Of a stretch of 64,000 nucleotides of DNA, positions 50,801 to 59,912 are shown piece after piece (position 1 is the first letter of the stretch; each line of letters opens with the position of its first letter). The stretch covers positions 558,001-622,000 of the forward strand of contig CP075368.1 in NCBI GenBank assembly GCA_019454185.1, in the 5' to 3' direction. The notes under the pieces were generated by a model. It was not told the DNA's origin and did no database searches. It saw nothing but the letters and a program-made list of their open reading frames with translations. The stretch comes from Phycisphaeraceae bacterium (GTDB taxonomy: Bacteria; Planctomycetota; Phycisphaerae; Phycisphaerales; UBA1924). The position numbers and the translations under genes were made by a program.

Positions 50801-51643
50801 GCTCTTCGTCGCTTTTCCCGAGACTCTGGGCCGCCGATCCAGCGGACCCGCGTGAATCACATGATCCGTATTTCGCCGATCCGTCTGATCGGCGCCGAGA
50901 ACGAGCAGATCGGCGTCGTCGAGACGTATGAGGCCATGCGCATGGCGCAGGAGCAGGGGCTCGATCTCGTCGAGATTGTGCCGGACTCTCGCCCTCCTGT
51001 GTGCAAGATCATGGACTACGGGAAGCACAAGTATGAGCTCTCCCAGAAGGAACGGAAGAGCCGTGCGGCTTCCAAGTCGACCGAGATGAAGGAGATCCGT
51101 CTCGGGCGTTCGGTCAAGATCGATCCGCACGATGTGAAGATCCGCGTCGATCAGTCGAGGCGGTTCCTGATGGCGGGCCACAAGGTGACGATCACGCAGC
51201 GTTTCCGCGGGCGTGAGATGATGCACCGCGGGCTCGGGCTAGATCGTCTCGAGCAGATCTGCCGGGACCTCTCGGACATCGCGAAGATCGAGATGGATCC
51301 GCGTTGGCTTGGCAAGCAGGCGAGCATCATCCTCGCGCCGGACCGCGTAAAGATCGAGGCGTTGAAGCGTCAGTTGGCGAAGCAGAAGCAGGATGCGGGC
51401 ATCGCGGACGCCGAGGAGGCGGTCGAGGCCGAGCTCCACGCGCAGGCGCAGGCGGCACAGGACGCGATCGATCAGGATGCGCCCGACGATGACGACGATG
51501 ATGCCGATGGGGTCGAGACGGGTGCTCAGGCATCCGGATCCGACGCTCAGAAGCATCACAAGAGCGCGAAGAAGAACAAGTACGAGAAGCAGGAGAAGAA
51601 GAAGGACTTCATGCAGGGCTTCGACCCGAACCAGATCGGGTGA
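50798..51643 (+). CDS. infC: Translation initiation factor IF-3, apparent ATC start
   Basis: IF3 binds the 30S subunit and proofreads initiation codons. Translation from ATC 50798 gives 281 residues beginning (M)ALRRFSRDSGPPIQRTRVNHMIRISPIRLIG, aligning with typical IF3 N-termini. NEQIGV, EQGLDLVEIVP, PPVCKIMDYGK, LGRSVKIDPHDVKIRVD and FRGREMMHR follow. Rare AUU/AUC starts are known in infC and allow IF3 to limit its own synthesis. The C-terminus carries about 100 extra residues: Glu/Ala/Gln-rich, then Asp-rich, then Lys-rich. A terminator follows; rpmI and rplT are not next to it, unlike in many bacteria. Confidence 0.95.
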   Translation: MALRRFSRDSGPPIQRTRVNHMIRISPIRLIGAENEQIGVVETYEAMRMAQEQGLDLVEIVPDSRPPVCKIMDYGKHKYELSQKERKSRAASKSTEMKEIRLGRSVKIDPHDVKIRVDQSRRFLMAGHKVTITQRFRGREMMHRGLGLDRLEQICRDLSDIAKIEMDPRWLGKQASIILAPDRVKIEALKRQLAKQKQDAGIADAEEAVEAELHAQAQAAQDAIDQDAPDDDDDDADGVETGAQASGSDAQKHHKSAKKNKYEKQEKKKDFMQGFDPNQIG

Positions 51644-51670
51644 GTGAGCCGCATGATGTGAAGGATCGTG

Positions 51671-51702
51671 AGAGGGCCGCCCGCGTTGGCGGCCCTCTTT
51701 CA
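51671..51702 (+). terminator. Rho-independent terminator of infC
   Basis: Perfect 11-bp stem AGAGGGCCGCC/GGCGGCCCTCT with a 6-base loop, then TTCATT. Confidence 0.85.
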
Positions 51703-51875
51703 TTCGCGTATGAACGGCTTTGGTGTATTTTTCTTTGCTGAGGCTGGCTGCTACTTCGTGAGGCGTATCGGCCCGTTTCGGCGTATCACTGCGGATACAT
51801 CTGGTTCTGCCTCTGCGACACACTGTCTCGCCGATGCTCCCCCCGCGCAAACGCTACGCCCGTACTTCAACCGCT

Positions 51876-53225
51876 CTAGTCATGGCGCAGGGCGACGATC
51901 GGGTCCTGAGCCGCGGCTTTCTGGGCGGGGTAGAGCCCGAAGACGAGTCCTGTGAGCATCGCGACGATGAAGGAGAGGAGCACGGACCATGTCGTCACGT
52001 GTGTGGGCATGGCTGCATCCATGGCGACGAAGCGGCCCAGGAGCGGGAGTTTGTGGAGGACCGGGACGGTGACGGCGAGCCCGATGCTGAGGGAGAGGCC
52101 GACGGCCACGCCGACCGCACCGCCAAGCGTCGAGAGCACGCTGGTCTCGACCAGGAACTGCCAGATGATGTGTTTGCGGGTTGCGCCAAGGGCACGGCGG
52201 ATGCCGATCTCGCGGGTTCGCTCCGTGACGGTTGCGAGCATGATGTTCATGATGCCGATGCCGCCGACGAGCAGAGAGATCCCGGCGATCATGCCTGCGA
52301 TCCATTTGCCGGCCTGGGCGCGTTTGCGGGCTTCGGCGAGGAGCTCGAAGGGGACGATCATGCCGATGTCGGTGAGGCGTGGGTGTCGGACATCGACGAT
52401 GCGTCGGATACGTGCGGCGTCGATGATCACGTCCTCACGCGAGGGGGACATGATGTAGACCTCGGCGATCTGGACTTCGCTGGCCTGGAAACTGCCGCTG
52501 GAGCGGCGCATGACGATGTCGCCGAAGACGGTGCGTGCGGTAGTGATGGGGATGTGGACGTCGAGGTTGAGGTCTCTGCCGACGAGGGCGGCGCCCGCGC
52601 CGCCGGAGAGGCCGACGGGTGCGAGGACGCCGACGACTGTCACGGTCTTGGTGTCGATGCGGAGCGTGTTTCCGAGCGGATCATCGAAGGGGAAGAGTTC
52701 TTTGGCGACTTCCTGGCCGATGACGGCGACGAGTGATTGGTTCTCGATGTCCTCGCGGGTGAGGTAGCGGCCACGCTGCACGACGATGTTCGAGACGATG
52801 GGGAACTCGGGCGTGGTGCCGAAGACCTGGCTCGCCTTGCGTCGGGATTCGCGGGAGATCTCGCCTCCGACTTGCTTGAGCGGGACGATGACGCTGGCAT
52901 CCGGCATGGAGCGTTTGATCACATCGAGGTCTTGGTAGGTGAGGCCGTATCGGCTGACCCATGAGCGTTGGGAGGACTGGTTTCCCTGGCCGCTCTCGGG
53001 GGGCTGCTGCGAGCGGACGATGATGTTTCTGGCACCGAGGCGTTCGATCTGCTTGAGGGCCTCTCTGGTTGACCCTTCGCCGATGGCGACCATGGTGATG
53101 ACGGCACCGACACCGAAAATGATGCCGAGCGTGGTGAGCACCGACCGGAGCAGGTGGAGCCGGAGGTTCGTCAGGCCGAGTCGGATGATCTCGAGAATGA
53201 AAGACAAGGAGCGGATCTCCATCAC
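51876..53225 (-). CDS. MacB-like FtsX-fold ABC permease
   Basis: 449 residues with the MacB layout: N-terminal membrane helix (SVLTTLGIIFGVGAVITMVAIGEG), a periplasmic domain of about 240 residues, then three C-terminal helices with the signature RTREIGIRRALGATRKHI and DPIVALRHD end. MacB-type permeases transmit force or extrude lipoproteins, toxins or peptides together with an ATPase and usually a MacA adaptor. Neither is adjacent, so the partners lie outside or at a distance. Confidence 0.9.
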   Translation of the reverse strand: MMEIRSLSFILEIIRLGLTNLRLHLLRSVLTTLGIIFGVGAVITMVAIGEGSTREALKQIERLGARNIIVRSQQPPESGQGNQSSQRSWVSRYGLTYQDLDVIKRSMPDASVIVPLKQVGGEISRESRRKASQVFGTTPEFPIVSNIVVQRGRYLTREDIENQSLVAVIGQEVAKELFPFDDPLGNTLRIDTKTVTVVGVLAPVGLSGGAGAALVGRDLNLDVHIPITTARTVFGDIVMRRSSGSFQASEVQIAEVYIMSPSREDVIIDAARIRRIVDVRHPRLTDIGMIVPFELLAEARKRAQAGKWIAGMIAGISLLVGGIGIMNIMLATVTERTREIGIRRALGATRKHIIWQFLVETSVLSTLGGAVGVAVGLSLSIGLAVTVPVLHKLPLLGRFVAMDAAMPTHVTTWSVLLSFIVAMLTGLVFGLYPAQKAAAQDPIVALRHD

Positions 53226-53274
53226 CCCACGGGCCGGATCGGACGATACAGAGCCGGATCAGCGAGGGTGACGC

Positions 53275-53583
53275 ATGGTACCTGTCGGGACGAACAAAGT
53301 GGCGGTGGATGTGGTATCCGAGGAAGAGGTTGTCGGTGGGTGGCAGCATACCGCCCGGATTGTCAGGGCGGGTGGTGCGGAATCGACGCACACGGTTCGG
53401 CTTGCATGGGTTGACCATGATTACTGGTGCGATGGGGCGAAGCCGCCGTCGGTTGTCACGCGGGTACTGCTTGAGTATCTGGCGCAGTGGGAGCCGATTC
53501 TGGAGCTTCCGGCACGGTTCGACGCATCGACGGCGAGGCGGTGGGTGCCAGGGATTGACGATGAGCTTGCCCGGTTGATTTGA
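53275..53583 (+). CDS. Small protein of unknown function (102 residues)
   Basis: ATG with GAGG 8 bases before it. A short soluble protein (VAVDVVSEEEVVGGWQHTARI, WVDHDYWCDGAKPPSVVTRVLLEYL, WVPGIDDELARL) with one cysteine and several Trp. Sequence character suggests a real gene, as the pattern looks like small conserved planctomycete proteins I cannot name. Divergent from the permease gene and upstream of the tRNA-Ser. Confidence 0.6.
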   Translation: MVPVGTNKVAVDVVSEEEVVGGWQHTARIVRAGGAESTHTVRLAWVDHDYWCDGAKPPSVVTRVLLEYLAQWEPILELPARFDASTARRWVPGIDDELARLI

Positions 53584-53644
53584 GTCAGAACGTGGGCGAG
53601 AGTGGCGATGCGTCGGGGGACGCCTAGACTCTGGCCCGCCGCAC

Positions 53645-53732
53645 GGAGAGGTGCCTGAGCGGTTGATAGGGCTGGTCTCGAAAACCAGTAACGGGCTTGT
53701 CCCGTTCGGGGGTTCGAATCCCCCCCTCTCCG
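53645..53732 (+). tRNA. tRNA-Ser(CGA)
   Basis: GGAGAGG acceptor pairs with CCTCTCC at the end; D-arm CCTGAGCGG, anticodon stem CTGGT/ACCAG with loop CTCGAAA (anticodon CGA), an extended variable arm, T-arm GGGGGTTCGAATCCCCC. CCA is not encoded. Confidence 0.97.
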
Positions 53733-54028
53733 CTTGTCCGCATTGTGATGTTGTCGGCCCCCGACCTGATCGAGGCGGGGCACGAATCGACGACAGAGTG
53801 TGGAGCTGGTTTCCGCGGATGGTGAGCGGCTTTCCTCTCTCCGCCGAACCTTGACACGAGTCTCTATCGAGAACGAACACCCTGTTTCTGAGGTGGTGTG
53901 CGTCATCCTGTGGGTTCTTGTGGCGTGCGGGATGAACGCCGCTAGGTCGTGTTCACTCAGCTCTGTGATGGAGGATGTGGGCTGAGAATGAAGCGACCTC
54001 CGGCGGATGCCAGAGGTCGTTGCGAGAA

Positions 54029-54101
<73 letters not shown>

Positions 54102-54260
54102 CACAGAGCGGCAATGTGCCGGCTGTTCGAGCAAGTCTAGGCGTCGGTGCCGGAACGTCCAGTCTCTGGGCAGTGGTGCGGGGGCGGGAATTCGGCGTTT
54201 GATGGGCCTCTGTGGTCGGGGGTGCCTGGGGGAGTGGGGAGCTGGTGATGGGAAAGGGCG

Positions 54261-54289
54261 TTGACACCGCATGGGCGAACACCTACCGT
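54261..54289 (+). promoter_or_regulatory. Candidate promoter of the rpmF-plsX-fabH operon
   Basis: Perfect -35 TTGACA at 54261-54266, a 17-base spacer, and TACCGT as -10 at 54284-54289. Spacing to the rpmF start is about 57 bases. Confidence 0.45.
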
Positions 54290-54345
54290 TCCTCCCTGTG
54301 AGATCGCCTGATGGCGGCTTGCACGAACGATTTGAGGTAATTGCC

Positions 54346-54546
54346 ATGAATCCAGCGATGCGTCAGAGTTATGGTCGGACCCGGCGCCGGCGTTCCCACC
54401 ACGCTCTGAAGGCGACTTCTCCTACGACGTGCCCTCTCTCGGGCATGCCGAAGCAGCACCACCGTGCGTGCGCAGAGTCCGGCTATGTTCGCCCGGGCCT
54501 GCGTATCTCCGTTCCGAAGCTCGGCATCGGCGTCCAGAAGAACTGA
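54346..54546 (+). CDS. rpmF: Ribosomal protein bL32, reduced zinc site
   Basis: 66 residues from an ATG with GAGG 8 bases upstream. RRRRSHHALKA is the bL32 core. The zinc region reads TCPLSGMPKQHHRACAESGY: only one cysteine remains in each of the two CxxC pairs, with serine at the second position of each. It is the first gene of the classic rpmF-plsX-fabH operon, 19 bases before plsX. Confidence 0.92.
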   Translation: MNPAMRQSYGRTRRRRSHHALKATSPTTCPLSGMPKQHHRACAESGYVRPGLRISVPKLGIGVQKN

Positions 54547-54565
54547 GTAACCGAAGGGTCCGCCC

Positions 54566-55618
54566 ATGCGCTTGGCGGTCGATGTCATGGGGGGCGACCA
54601 CGCTCCCGACGCCATTCTGCGCGGCTGCGTCGATGCCTTGCCCGACTTGGGCGATGGCGATCGGCTCGTTCTTGTCGGACCAAGCGACATCATTGTTGAT
54701 TATCTGAATGAGCGGCGCGTCAAGGACGACCGCGTTTCGATCGAGCACGCTTCGGAAGTCATCGCGATGGATGACACGCCGGCGATGGCTGTGCGGACGA
54801 AGCGTGATTCGTCGATCGTCAAAATGTCGATCCTCGGTTCGCACAAGGCGGATCAGCCGTGCGACGCGGTGCTGTCTGCGGGGAATACGGGTGCGTGCGT
54901 CGCGGCCGCGATCATGCATATGAAGCGGCTGCCCCACGTGCACCGGCCGGGGATCGCGGTGACGATACCGGCGTTCCACGGCCCGCTGGTGCTGTGTGAT
55001 GCGGGGGCGAACCCTGAGCCGAAGGGCGTGCATCTCTGGCAGTACGGGGTGATGTGCCAGGCACTCGCTCAGCACATGCTGAAGATCGCGTCGCCTCGCG
55101 TGGCTCTCATGAACATCGGATCCGAGGAGGCGAAGGGCTCCGAGCTCGTGAAAGAGGCGAGGAATCTGCTTCGGAAAACTCCTGGCCTGAACTACATCGG
55201 ATACGTCGAGGGGCGGGACTTCTTCGACGGTGTCGCGGACGTGATCGTGACCGACGGCTTCGTGGGCAACTCGATGCTCAAGATGGCCGAGGGCATGGGC
55301 AGCGCGATGATGAAGGCCATCGTCTCCGAGGTGTTCTCGATCGATCCCGATCTGGGCATGCAGCTCGAGCCCGTGCTGAAGCAGATCTATAAGAAGAACG
55401 ATTATCACGAGTACGGCGGCGCACCGCTGATGGGCGTCAACGGGGTGTGCATGATCGCGCACGGATCGAGCCAGCCCCGGACCATCCGGGCGGCGATCCG
55501 GAACACGTTCCAGTATGTCGCGGCGGGCGTGAATGAAGTCATCGTCAAGCGGTTGGGCGAGGTCGCGGATGTGGCTCACGGGGCCGTGGCGCCCGTCGCA
55601 GGGCAGGAGCACGCATGA
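54566..55618 (+). CDS. plsX: Phosphate acyltransferase PlsX
   Basis: 350 residues. Makes acyl-phosphate from acyl-ACP for phospholipid synthesis. RLAVDVMGGDHAPDAIL opens it; KADQPCDAVLSAGNTGACVAAA, IPAFHGPLVLCDAGANPEPK, YVEGRDFFDGVADVIVTDGFVGNSMLKMAEG and GVNGVCMIAHGSS are family signatures. Ends as ATGA over the fabH start. Confidence 0.97.
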   Translation: MRLAVDVMGGDHAPDAILRGCVDALPDLGDGDRLVLVGPSDIIVDYLNERRVKDDRVSIEHASEVIAMDDTPAMAVRTKRDSSIVKMSILGSHKADQPCDAVLSAGNTGACVAAAIMHMKRLPHVHRPGIAVTIPAFHGPLVLCDAGANPEPKGVHLWQYGVMCQALAQHMLKIASPRVALMNIGSEEAKGSELVKEARNLLRKTPGLNYIGYVEGRDFFDGVADVIVTDGFVGNSMLKMAEGMGSAMMKAIVSEVFSIDPDLGMQLEPVLKQIYKKNDYHEYGGAPLMGVNGVCMIAHGSSQPRTIRAAIRNTFQYVAAGVNEVIVKRLGEVADVAHGAVAPVAGQEHA

Positions 55619-56634
55619 GCGGGCGAGGTCGATCTCCGGTCTGTGTCGGAGTTGAGATCGCTGGGAGCGGATCGTCCTTGCCGGCGCGTCGCGTGACGAA
55701 CAGCGACCTCGTTGCGATGATGGACACGTCCGATGAGTGGATCGTGCAGCGCACGGGAATTCGAGAGCGGCGGATCTACGACCGCGAGAAGGAAGGGACG
55801 GCGGACTTTGCTGCTGACGCGGCACGCAAGGCCATCGCGGATGCGGGTCTTTTGCCGACGGACATCGACCTTGTCGTCGTCGCCACGATGACTCCTGACT
55901 CGCCGACGCCGGGTGTGGCTTGTGTCGTCGCAGACAGGATCGGCGCAGGGAAGGTCGGCGCGTTTGACATAAACGGCGCGTGCTGCGGATTCGTCTTTGC
56001 TATCAACACCGCGCACGACCTCATCAACGGCGGCGCGTATCGGAATGTCGTGGTCGTCGGAGCTGACACGATCACTCGCTTCTGCGATTTCAGCACTGCG
56101 GGCAGGAACGTCGCGGTGTTGTTCGGCGATGCCGCGGCTGCGGTGGTGCTGCGTGCCGGCAGCGACACGAGCCGGGGGCTCCTTGCCCAGGCGATGCACT
56201 CTGACGGCGGTGGAGCGAAGAACCTCTTTGTTCCCGGGCGTAAGCAGGACTTTCCGCCGAACGTTGAGTATGACCCCAAGCGCATCAACCAGATCTACAT
56301 GGACGGGCAGGCGGTCTTCAAGTTTGCGGTGGGCACGTTCTCGAAGCTCATTGAGCAGACGCTGGAGCGAGCGGGTCTGAAGGCCGACGAGATTGACCAC
56401 TACGTGTGCCACCAGTCGAACTATCGGATTCTCGATTCGGCGCGCGAGCGGTTCGGATTGTCGCCGGAGCGGTTGCACGTCAACATCGATCGGTATGGGA
56501 ACACGGTGGGTGCTTCGGTGCCGCTGGTCTTTGACGAGCTGCGGAAGTCAGGGCGCGTGCAACCGGGCCAGAAGGTGATGTTCCTCGCGTTCGGCGCGGG
56601 CCTCACGTGGGGCTCGTCGCTCTGGCAGCTCTGA
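55615..56634 (+). CDS. fabH: Beta-ketoacyl-ACP synthase III
   Basis: 339 residues. Catalyses the first condensation of fatty-acid synthesis. NGACCGFVFAI carries the active-site Cys, YVCHQSNYRI the His and RYGNTVGASVPL the Asn. Also EWIVQRTGIRERR and GAGLTWGS. Overlaps plsX by four bases. Confidence 0.97.
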   Translation: MSGRGRSPVCVGVEIAGSGSSLPARRVTNSDLVAMMDTSDEWIVQRTGIRERRIYDREKEGTADFAADAARKAIADAGLLPTDIDLVVVATMTPDSPTPGVACVVADRIGAGKVGAFDINGACCGFVFAINTAHDLINGGAYRNVVVVGADTITRFCDFSTAGRNVAVLFGDAAAAVVLRAGSDTSRGLLAQAMHSDGGGAKNLFVPGRKQDFPPNVEYDPKRINQIYMDGQAVFKFAVGTFSKLIEQTLERAGLKADEIDHYVCHQSNYRILDSARERFGLSPERLHVNIDRYGNTVGASVPLVFDELRKSGRVQPGQKVMFLAFGAGLTWGSSLWQL

Positions 56635-56882
56635 ACCGGCTGTTTGTTCGCTGCTGTCATCGCCCCGAGAGTGGGGTTTCGCGTGTCGGTCATCGACTAT
56701 CCTGAATCGGGGGTTGCTATTCGGCATCGGGTGGACGTGTGGGCTGGGCGGGTTGATGATCCTGTTATCCGGTCCTTGGGGCGGGATTCCATGCCTCGAT
56801 ACACGGGCCTGCGCCGATAGCACACTGATCGCGCGAAGCAACGTGCGAGGCGTTCACGTGGGTTGTTTCCTGGAACCTCATC

Positions 56883-58145
56883 ATGCTCCTCTGTGCGATC
56901 CAGGATGTCAGGCCGGGCATGATTCTGGGCTCGCAGGTTCGGGATCCGCGCGCGCCGGATCTTCAGCTGCTGAGGCCGGGCGTTGTGCTCGATGCCGCGC
57001 TGCTCGCGAGCATCCGTAAGCGTGGTGTATCTCAGGTCTGGGTCGAGGATGACCTCACACGCGACCTCGACGCGGCATTGGCCCCGGAGCTGTCTGCGGC
57101 GCGTCTCGAGGTGTATGCGCGGCTGCGCGATGACCTCTCATCGATGTCGCGTCGCACGCTCTCGGTCGCCTCGGTGCAGTCGTATCGGCAGGCGGTGATG
57201 GGGCTTGTGGTGCAGGCGATCTCATCGAAGAAGTACGCCGCGATGACCGACTCACTCTTCGACTCGGATGGCCTCGCGACGCATTCGAGCAACGTCGCGT
57301 ACCTCTCGTTGATCTGCGGGCTCCACCTTGAGGGCTACGTTGTATCGGAGCAGCGGCGTCTCTCGCATGAGCAGGCGAGAGACATGGCGGTTCTCGGGAT
57401 GGCGGGCCTGATGCACGATCTCGGGAAGGCTCGGTTCCGGGGCTCTGCGAGCGATACGCACGAGATCCATATCGACGGTGGTGTCGGACCGGATGGGTAT
57501 CGTGATCACGGCTGGCTCGGGCATCGCATGCTGAGCGAGACGCGCGTGCCGGCGCGTGTCGCGCACGCCGCGCTGAACCACCATCAGCGGTTTGATGGTC
57601 ATGGGTGGCCGGACCTTACACGGTCGAGCGGGGGCAGGGTGAATGGCCCGCTGGCGGGGCGCAGGATCCACATCTTCGCGAGGATCGTGTCCGCTGCGAA
57701 TGTGCTGGACAATCTCATGCGTGACGCTTCAGGATCGCGCCGACCACCGGTGGCTGCGTTGCATGCTTTCGCATCCTCACGGTTTGACGGCTGGTTCGAT
57801 CCGCTTGTCCGTAGGGCGATGCTGCTGCGGATCCCGCCGTATGCCATCGGTACAGAGGTCACGCTGATCGATGGGCGAAGGTGCGTGGTGATGTCCCCGA
57901 ATCCCGAGCGTCCGTGCAGGCCGGTGGTGCGGGTGTTGGCAGGGGCAAGCGGGGAACGACCACGCGAGACGATGAATGTGGATCTGGCGGATGAGACCGT
58001 CGAGAAGCGAGGCGTGTCCATCACACACTCGCTGGGCGAGGATGTCTCGGCTTACGTGTACGACGTGCCTGCTGCGCCGCATCCTGCACTGATGCAGGAC
58101 AACGGGGGCGATGAGTTGGGACAGAATCGGAGCGTCGCGGCATGA
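56883..58145 (+). CDS. HD-GYP-type protein with GWP instead of GYP
   Basis: 420 residues. Metal-binding HD in GLMHDLGKARF, and NHHQRFDGHGWPDL where family members have HHExxDGxGYP: the Tyr is Trp. DHGWLGHRML and RIVSAANVLDNLM are the usual flanks. The start MLLCAIQDVRPGMILGSQVRDPR, and the short beta barrel-like C-terminal (GTEVTLIDGRRCVVMSPNPERPCRPVVRV), are typical of stand-alone HD-GYP proteins. These hydrolyse cyclic di-GMP; whether the GWP variant does so is unknown. No receiver domain and no membrane helix. Confidence 0.88.
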   Translation: MLLCAIQDVRPGMILGSQVRDPRAPDLQLLRPGVVLDAALLASIRKRGVSQVWVEDDLTRDLDAALAPELSAARLEVYARLRDDLSSMSRRTLSVASVQSYRQAVMGLVVQAISSKKYAAMTDSLFDSDGLATHSSNVAYLSLICGLHLEGYVVSEQRRLSHEQARDMAVLGMAGLMHDLGKARFRGSASDTHEIHIDGGVGPDGYRDHGWLGHRMLSETRVPARVAHAALNHHQRFDGHGWPDLTRSSGGRVNGPLAGRRIHIFARIVSAANVLDNLMRDASGSRRPPVAALHAFASSRFDGWFDPLVRRAMLLRIPPYAIGTEVTLIDGRRCVVMSPNPERPCRPVVRVLAGASGERPRETMNVDLADETVEKRGVSITHSLGEDVSAYVYDVPAAPHPALMQDNGGDELGQNRSVAA

Positions 58146-58178
58146 ACTGGCAGCGGGTGTAACGTCTGACGTGGAGTG

Positions 58179-59336
58179 TCACTCCAGCCAGTCCTTTGCT
58201 TTCAGGCGCTGCGGGACGTACTCCTCGGTGACGTACGAAATGCCCTTGTTGATCATGGCTTCGACTTCCATCTTGAAGCCATTGTTCAGAAGTCCCTGAA
58301 TCTCACGCTGCCAGCCCTTGTGATCCGCGAACCACGGATACGCCGCGATCTCCTTAGCGCGTTTGATGTCGTTCTCGGTCAGCTCAATCTTCACAGCTTC
58401 ACCAAGATCGCACTCCTTGTAGTCCTTTGCTCGCAGCCCGAGAAACTTCGCTTCCGGGATCGCGAGGCGAGAGGACTCGAACGCAAGCGAGATGGAGCCC
58501 TGCTTGATGACGCTGTAGATGTAGTGACCCCAAGGGTCGTTGTCGAGGAGGCAGATGATTGGCAGCCCGAGTTCCTTGTTCAGACGTTGAAGCAGACGCC
58601 TGCACCCTCGCGGCGGCTGGCCTCCGCCGTGCGTGAGGATGCAGTTGTTCTTTTCCCAGAAGCGGTCTTCGTTGAAGCGATTCCAGACTGTGCCCTTCTC
58701 GACATGCAGGACGAACTTGGCCTCGCACTTGCCGAACGCGAACACATCGGGCTCAACAATCGATGGAATGCCGTGCCCGCCCCGGCCGGATGCTCGACAG
58801 TCAATCGTGTCACCTCCATCAATGACCGTGATGTTGCCCGCCAGCACGCCGCGGTTCTCGGCGAAGATGTGGAGCTCTTCGCGCAGCGTCCCAAGCGACA
58901 CTTCGAGGTCCTCGAGAATGGGATCGGACTCGTCCTGCGTGTCGAAGGTGTTCTCTTTCGTGCCCGCGACGGTGTGCTTGGCCTTGTAGAAGACGCCTCG
59001 GAGGGAGCTTGTCTTGCCCTCTTCAATCAGATCCTTGATCGTGCTGGCGTGGAGCATGGTCTGCATGAACTGCTTGGCTGTTTTGAGGTCGAAGAGGGGG
59101 CGATCGGCCTTGGCATCGCCCATCTCGAGGATGCCCTTCTTCCGGTTCCAACTGGTGTTGCTCTTGGTGCGAAGGGGGATGTGGATGACCGGGTCTTTGC
59201 CGCTCATGCCGCGCTTCACGACCATTTCGGAGAGTCCGACGAGCTTCCCGATGGTCTTGACGTCGCGCTCGGGGAGCGTGCCGATCGGCTTCTTTGCTGT
59301 TGTCGAAGCGGTCTTTGGTGCGGGTTTACGGGCCAT
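58179..59336 (-). CDS. top6A: DNA topoisomerase VI subunit A (Spo11-like)
   Basis: 385 residues, the normal length. This is the DNA-cutting subunit: the catalytic tyrosine lies in LRGVFYKAK (Tyr about 117, aligned with RDxFY of Spo11), and the Toprim metal site is Glu in VLHVEKGTV (about 213) and the two Asp of LLDNDPWGHY (about 265 and 267). C-terminal region ELTENDIKRAKEIAAYPWF and FKMEVEAM are family features. It makes a type IIB double-strand break with 2-base overhang together with subunit B. The ATG has AGGA 7 bases before it. Topoisomerase VI is mainly archaeal and plant, rare in bacteria. Confidence 0.95.
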   Translation of the reverse strand: MARKPAPKTASTTAKKPIGTLPERDVKTIGKLVGLSEMVVKRGMSGKDPVIHIPLRTKSNTSWNRKKGILEMGDAKADRPLFDLKTAKQFMQTMLHASTIKDLIEEGKTSSLRGVFYKAKHTVAGTKENTFDTQDESDPILEDLEVSLGTLREELHIFAENRGVLAGNITVIDGGDTIDCRASGRGGHGIPSIVEPDVFAFGKCEAKFVLHVEKGTVWNRFNEDRFWEKNNCILTHGGGQPPRGCRRLLQRLNKELGLPIICLLDNDPWGHYIYSVIKQGSISLAFESSRLAIPEAKFLGLRAKDYKECDLGEAVKIELTENDIKRAKEIAAYPWFADHKGWQREIQGLLNNGFKMEVEAMINKGISYVTEEYVPQRLKAKDWLE

Positions 59337-59404
59337 CGAAGGGTCCTGTGTCGAGCGGAGAGCGGGGCGTCGGGGCGGAGCAGGGCCGTGGGGGGGGTAG
59401 CGGC

Positions 59405-59872
59405 TTACTTGGCGCGCGCGAACTTCATGAGCTCACCAGCGGCGTTCGAGAGTGAGAGGGTGTCGCCCTTGACCGAGAGCCCAGTCGCCTCGCCGAGTGC
59501 TTTCAGAAAGGAGTCCTCGAAGTTCATCGCCTCGGGCGATCCCGCCATCTTCGTGCTCGCGGTCGGTGCGAGCTTGAACTCGCCCTTCGCCAGTGCCTCC
59601 AGATCGATGGAGGAAGCGAGACGGTTGATGCCGCCCGTGCCGGAGACCTTGCCGTCTTCCGTGAAGGAGAGCGATGGAACGCGAAGCCCCTGAGGCATGA
59701 TCGTCGAGAGATCGGCCCCGCGCAGCGCGGTCAGGTTCCAATCGCCGGTGAGTTTCTGGATCATGGAAGCGGAGTCGGTCATGCTCTGGCCGGATTGGCA
59801 GCCAGTCAGCGATGTGATCGCGAGAGGGAGCGACAGTGCGGACCCGATGATGACGATGCGTGCCAGGTGCAT
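59405..59872 (-). CDS. META-domain lipoprotein
   Basis: 155 residues, AAGGAG 6 bases before the ATG. Signal peptide and lipobox LTGC, then LTGDWNLTALRGADLS, LSFTEDGKVSGTGGINRLASS and a final LSLSNAAGELMKFAR: the META (HslJ-like) beta layout. HslJ relates to stress resistance in E. coli. It lies between the two topoisomerase VI genes, 69 and 40 bases from them, all on the minus strand; no functional link is obvious. Confidence 0.86.
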   Translation of the reverse strand: MHLARIVIIGSALSLPLAITSLTGCQSGQSMTDSASMIQKLTGDWNLTALRGADLSTIMPQGLRVPSLSFTEDGKVSGTGGINRLASSIDLEALAKGEFKLAPTASTKMAGSPEAMNFEDSFLKALGEATGLSVKGDTLSLSNAAGELMKFARAK

Positions 59873-59912
59873 GTGGTTCTCCTTCGATGAGCGATGTCTG
59901 CGGCGTACTGAC

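Noticed and set aside
58176..59693. 505-codon open frame on the plus strand
   Set aside because: Mirror of topoisomerase VI subunit A and the META gene; high GC makes long antisense frames common.
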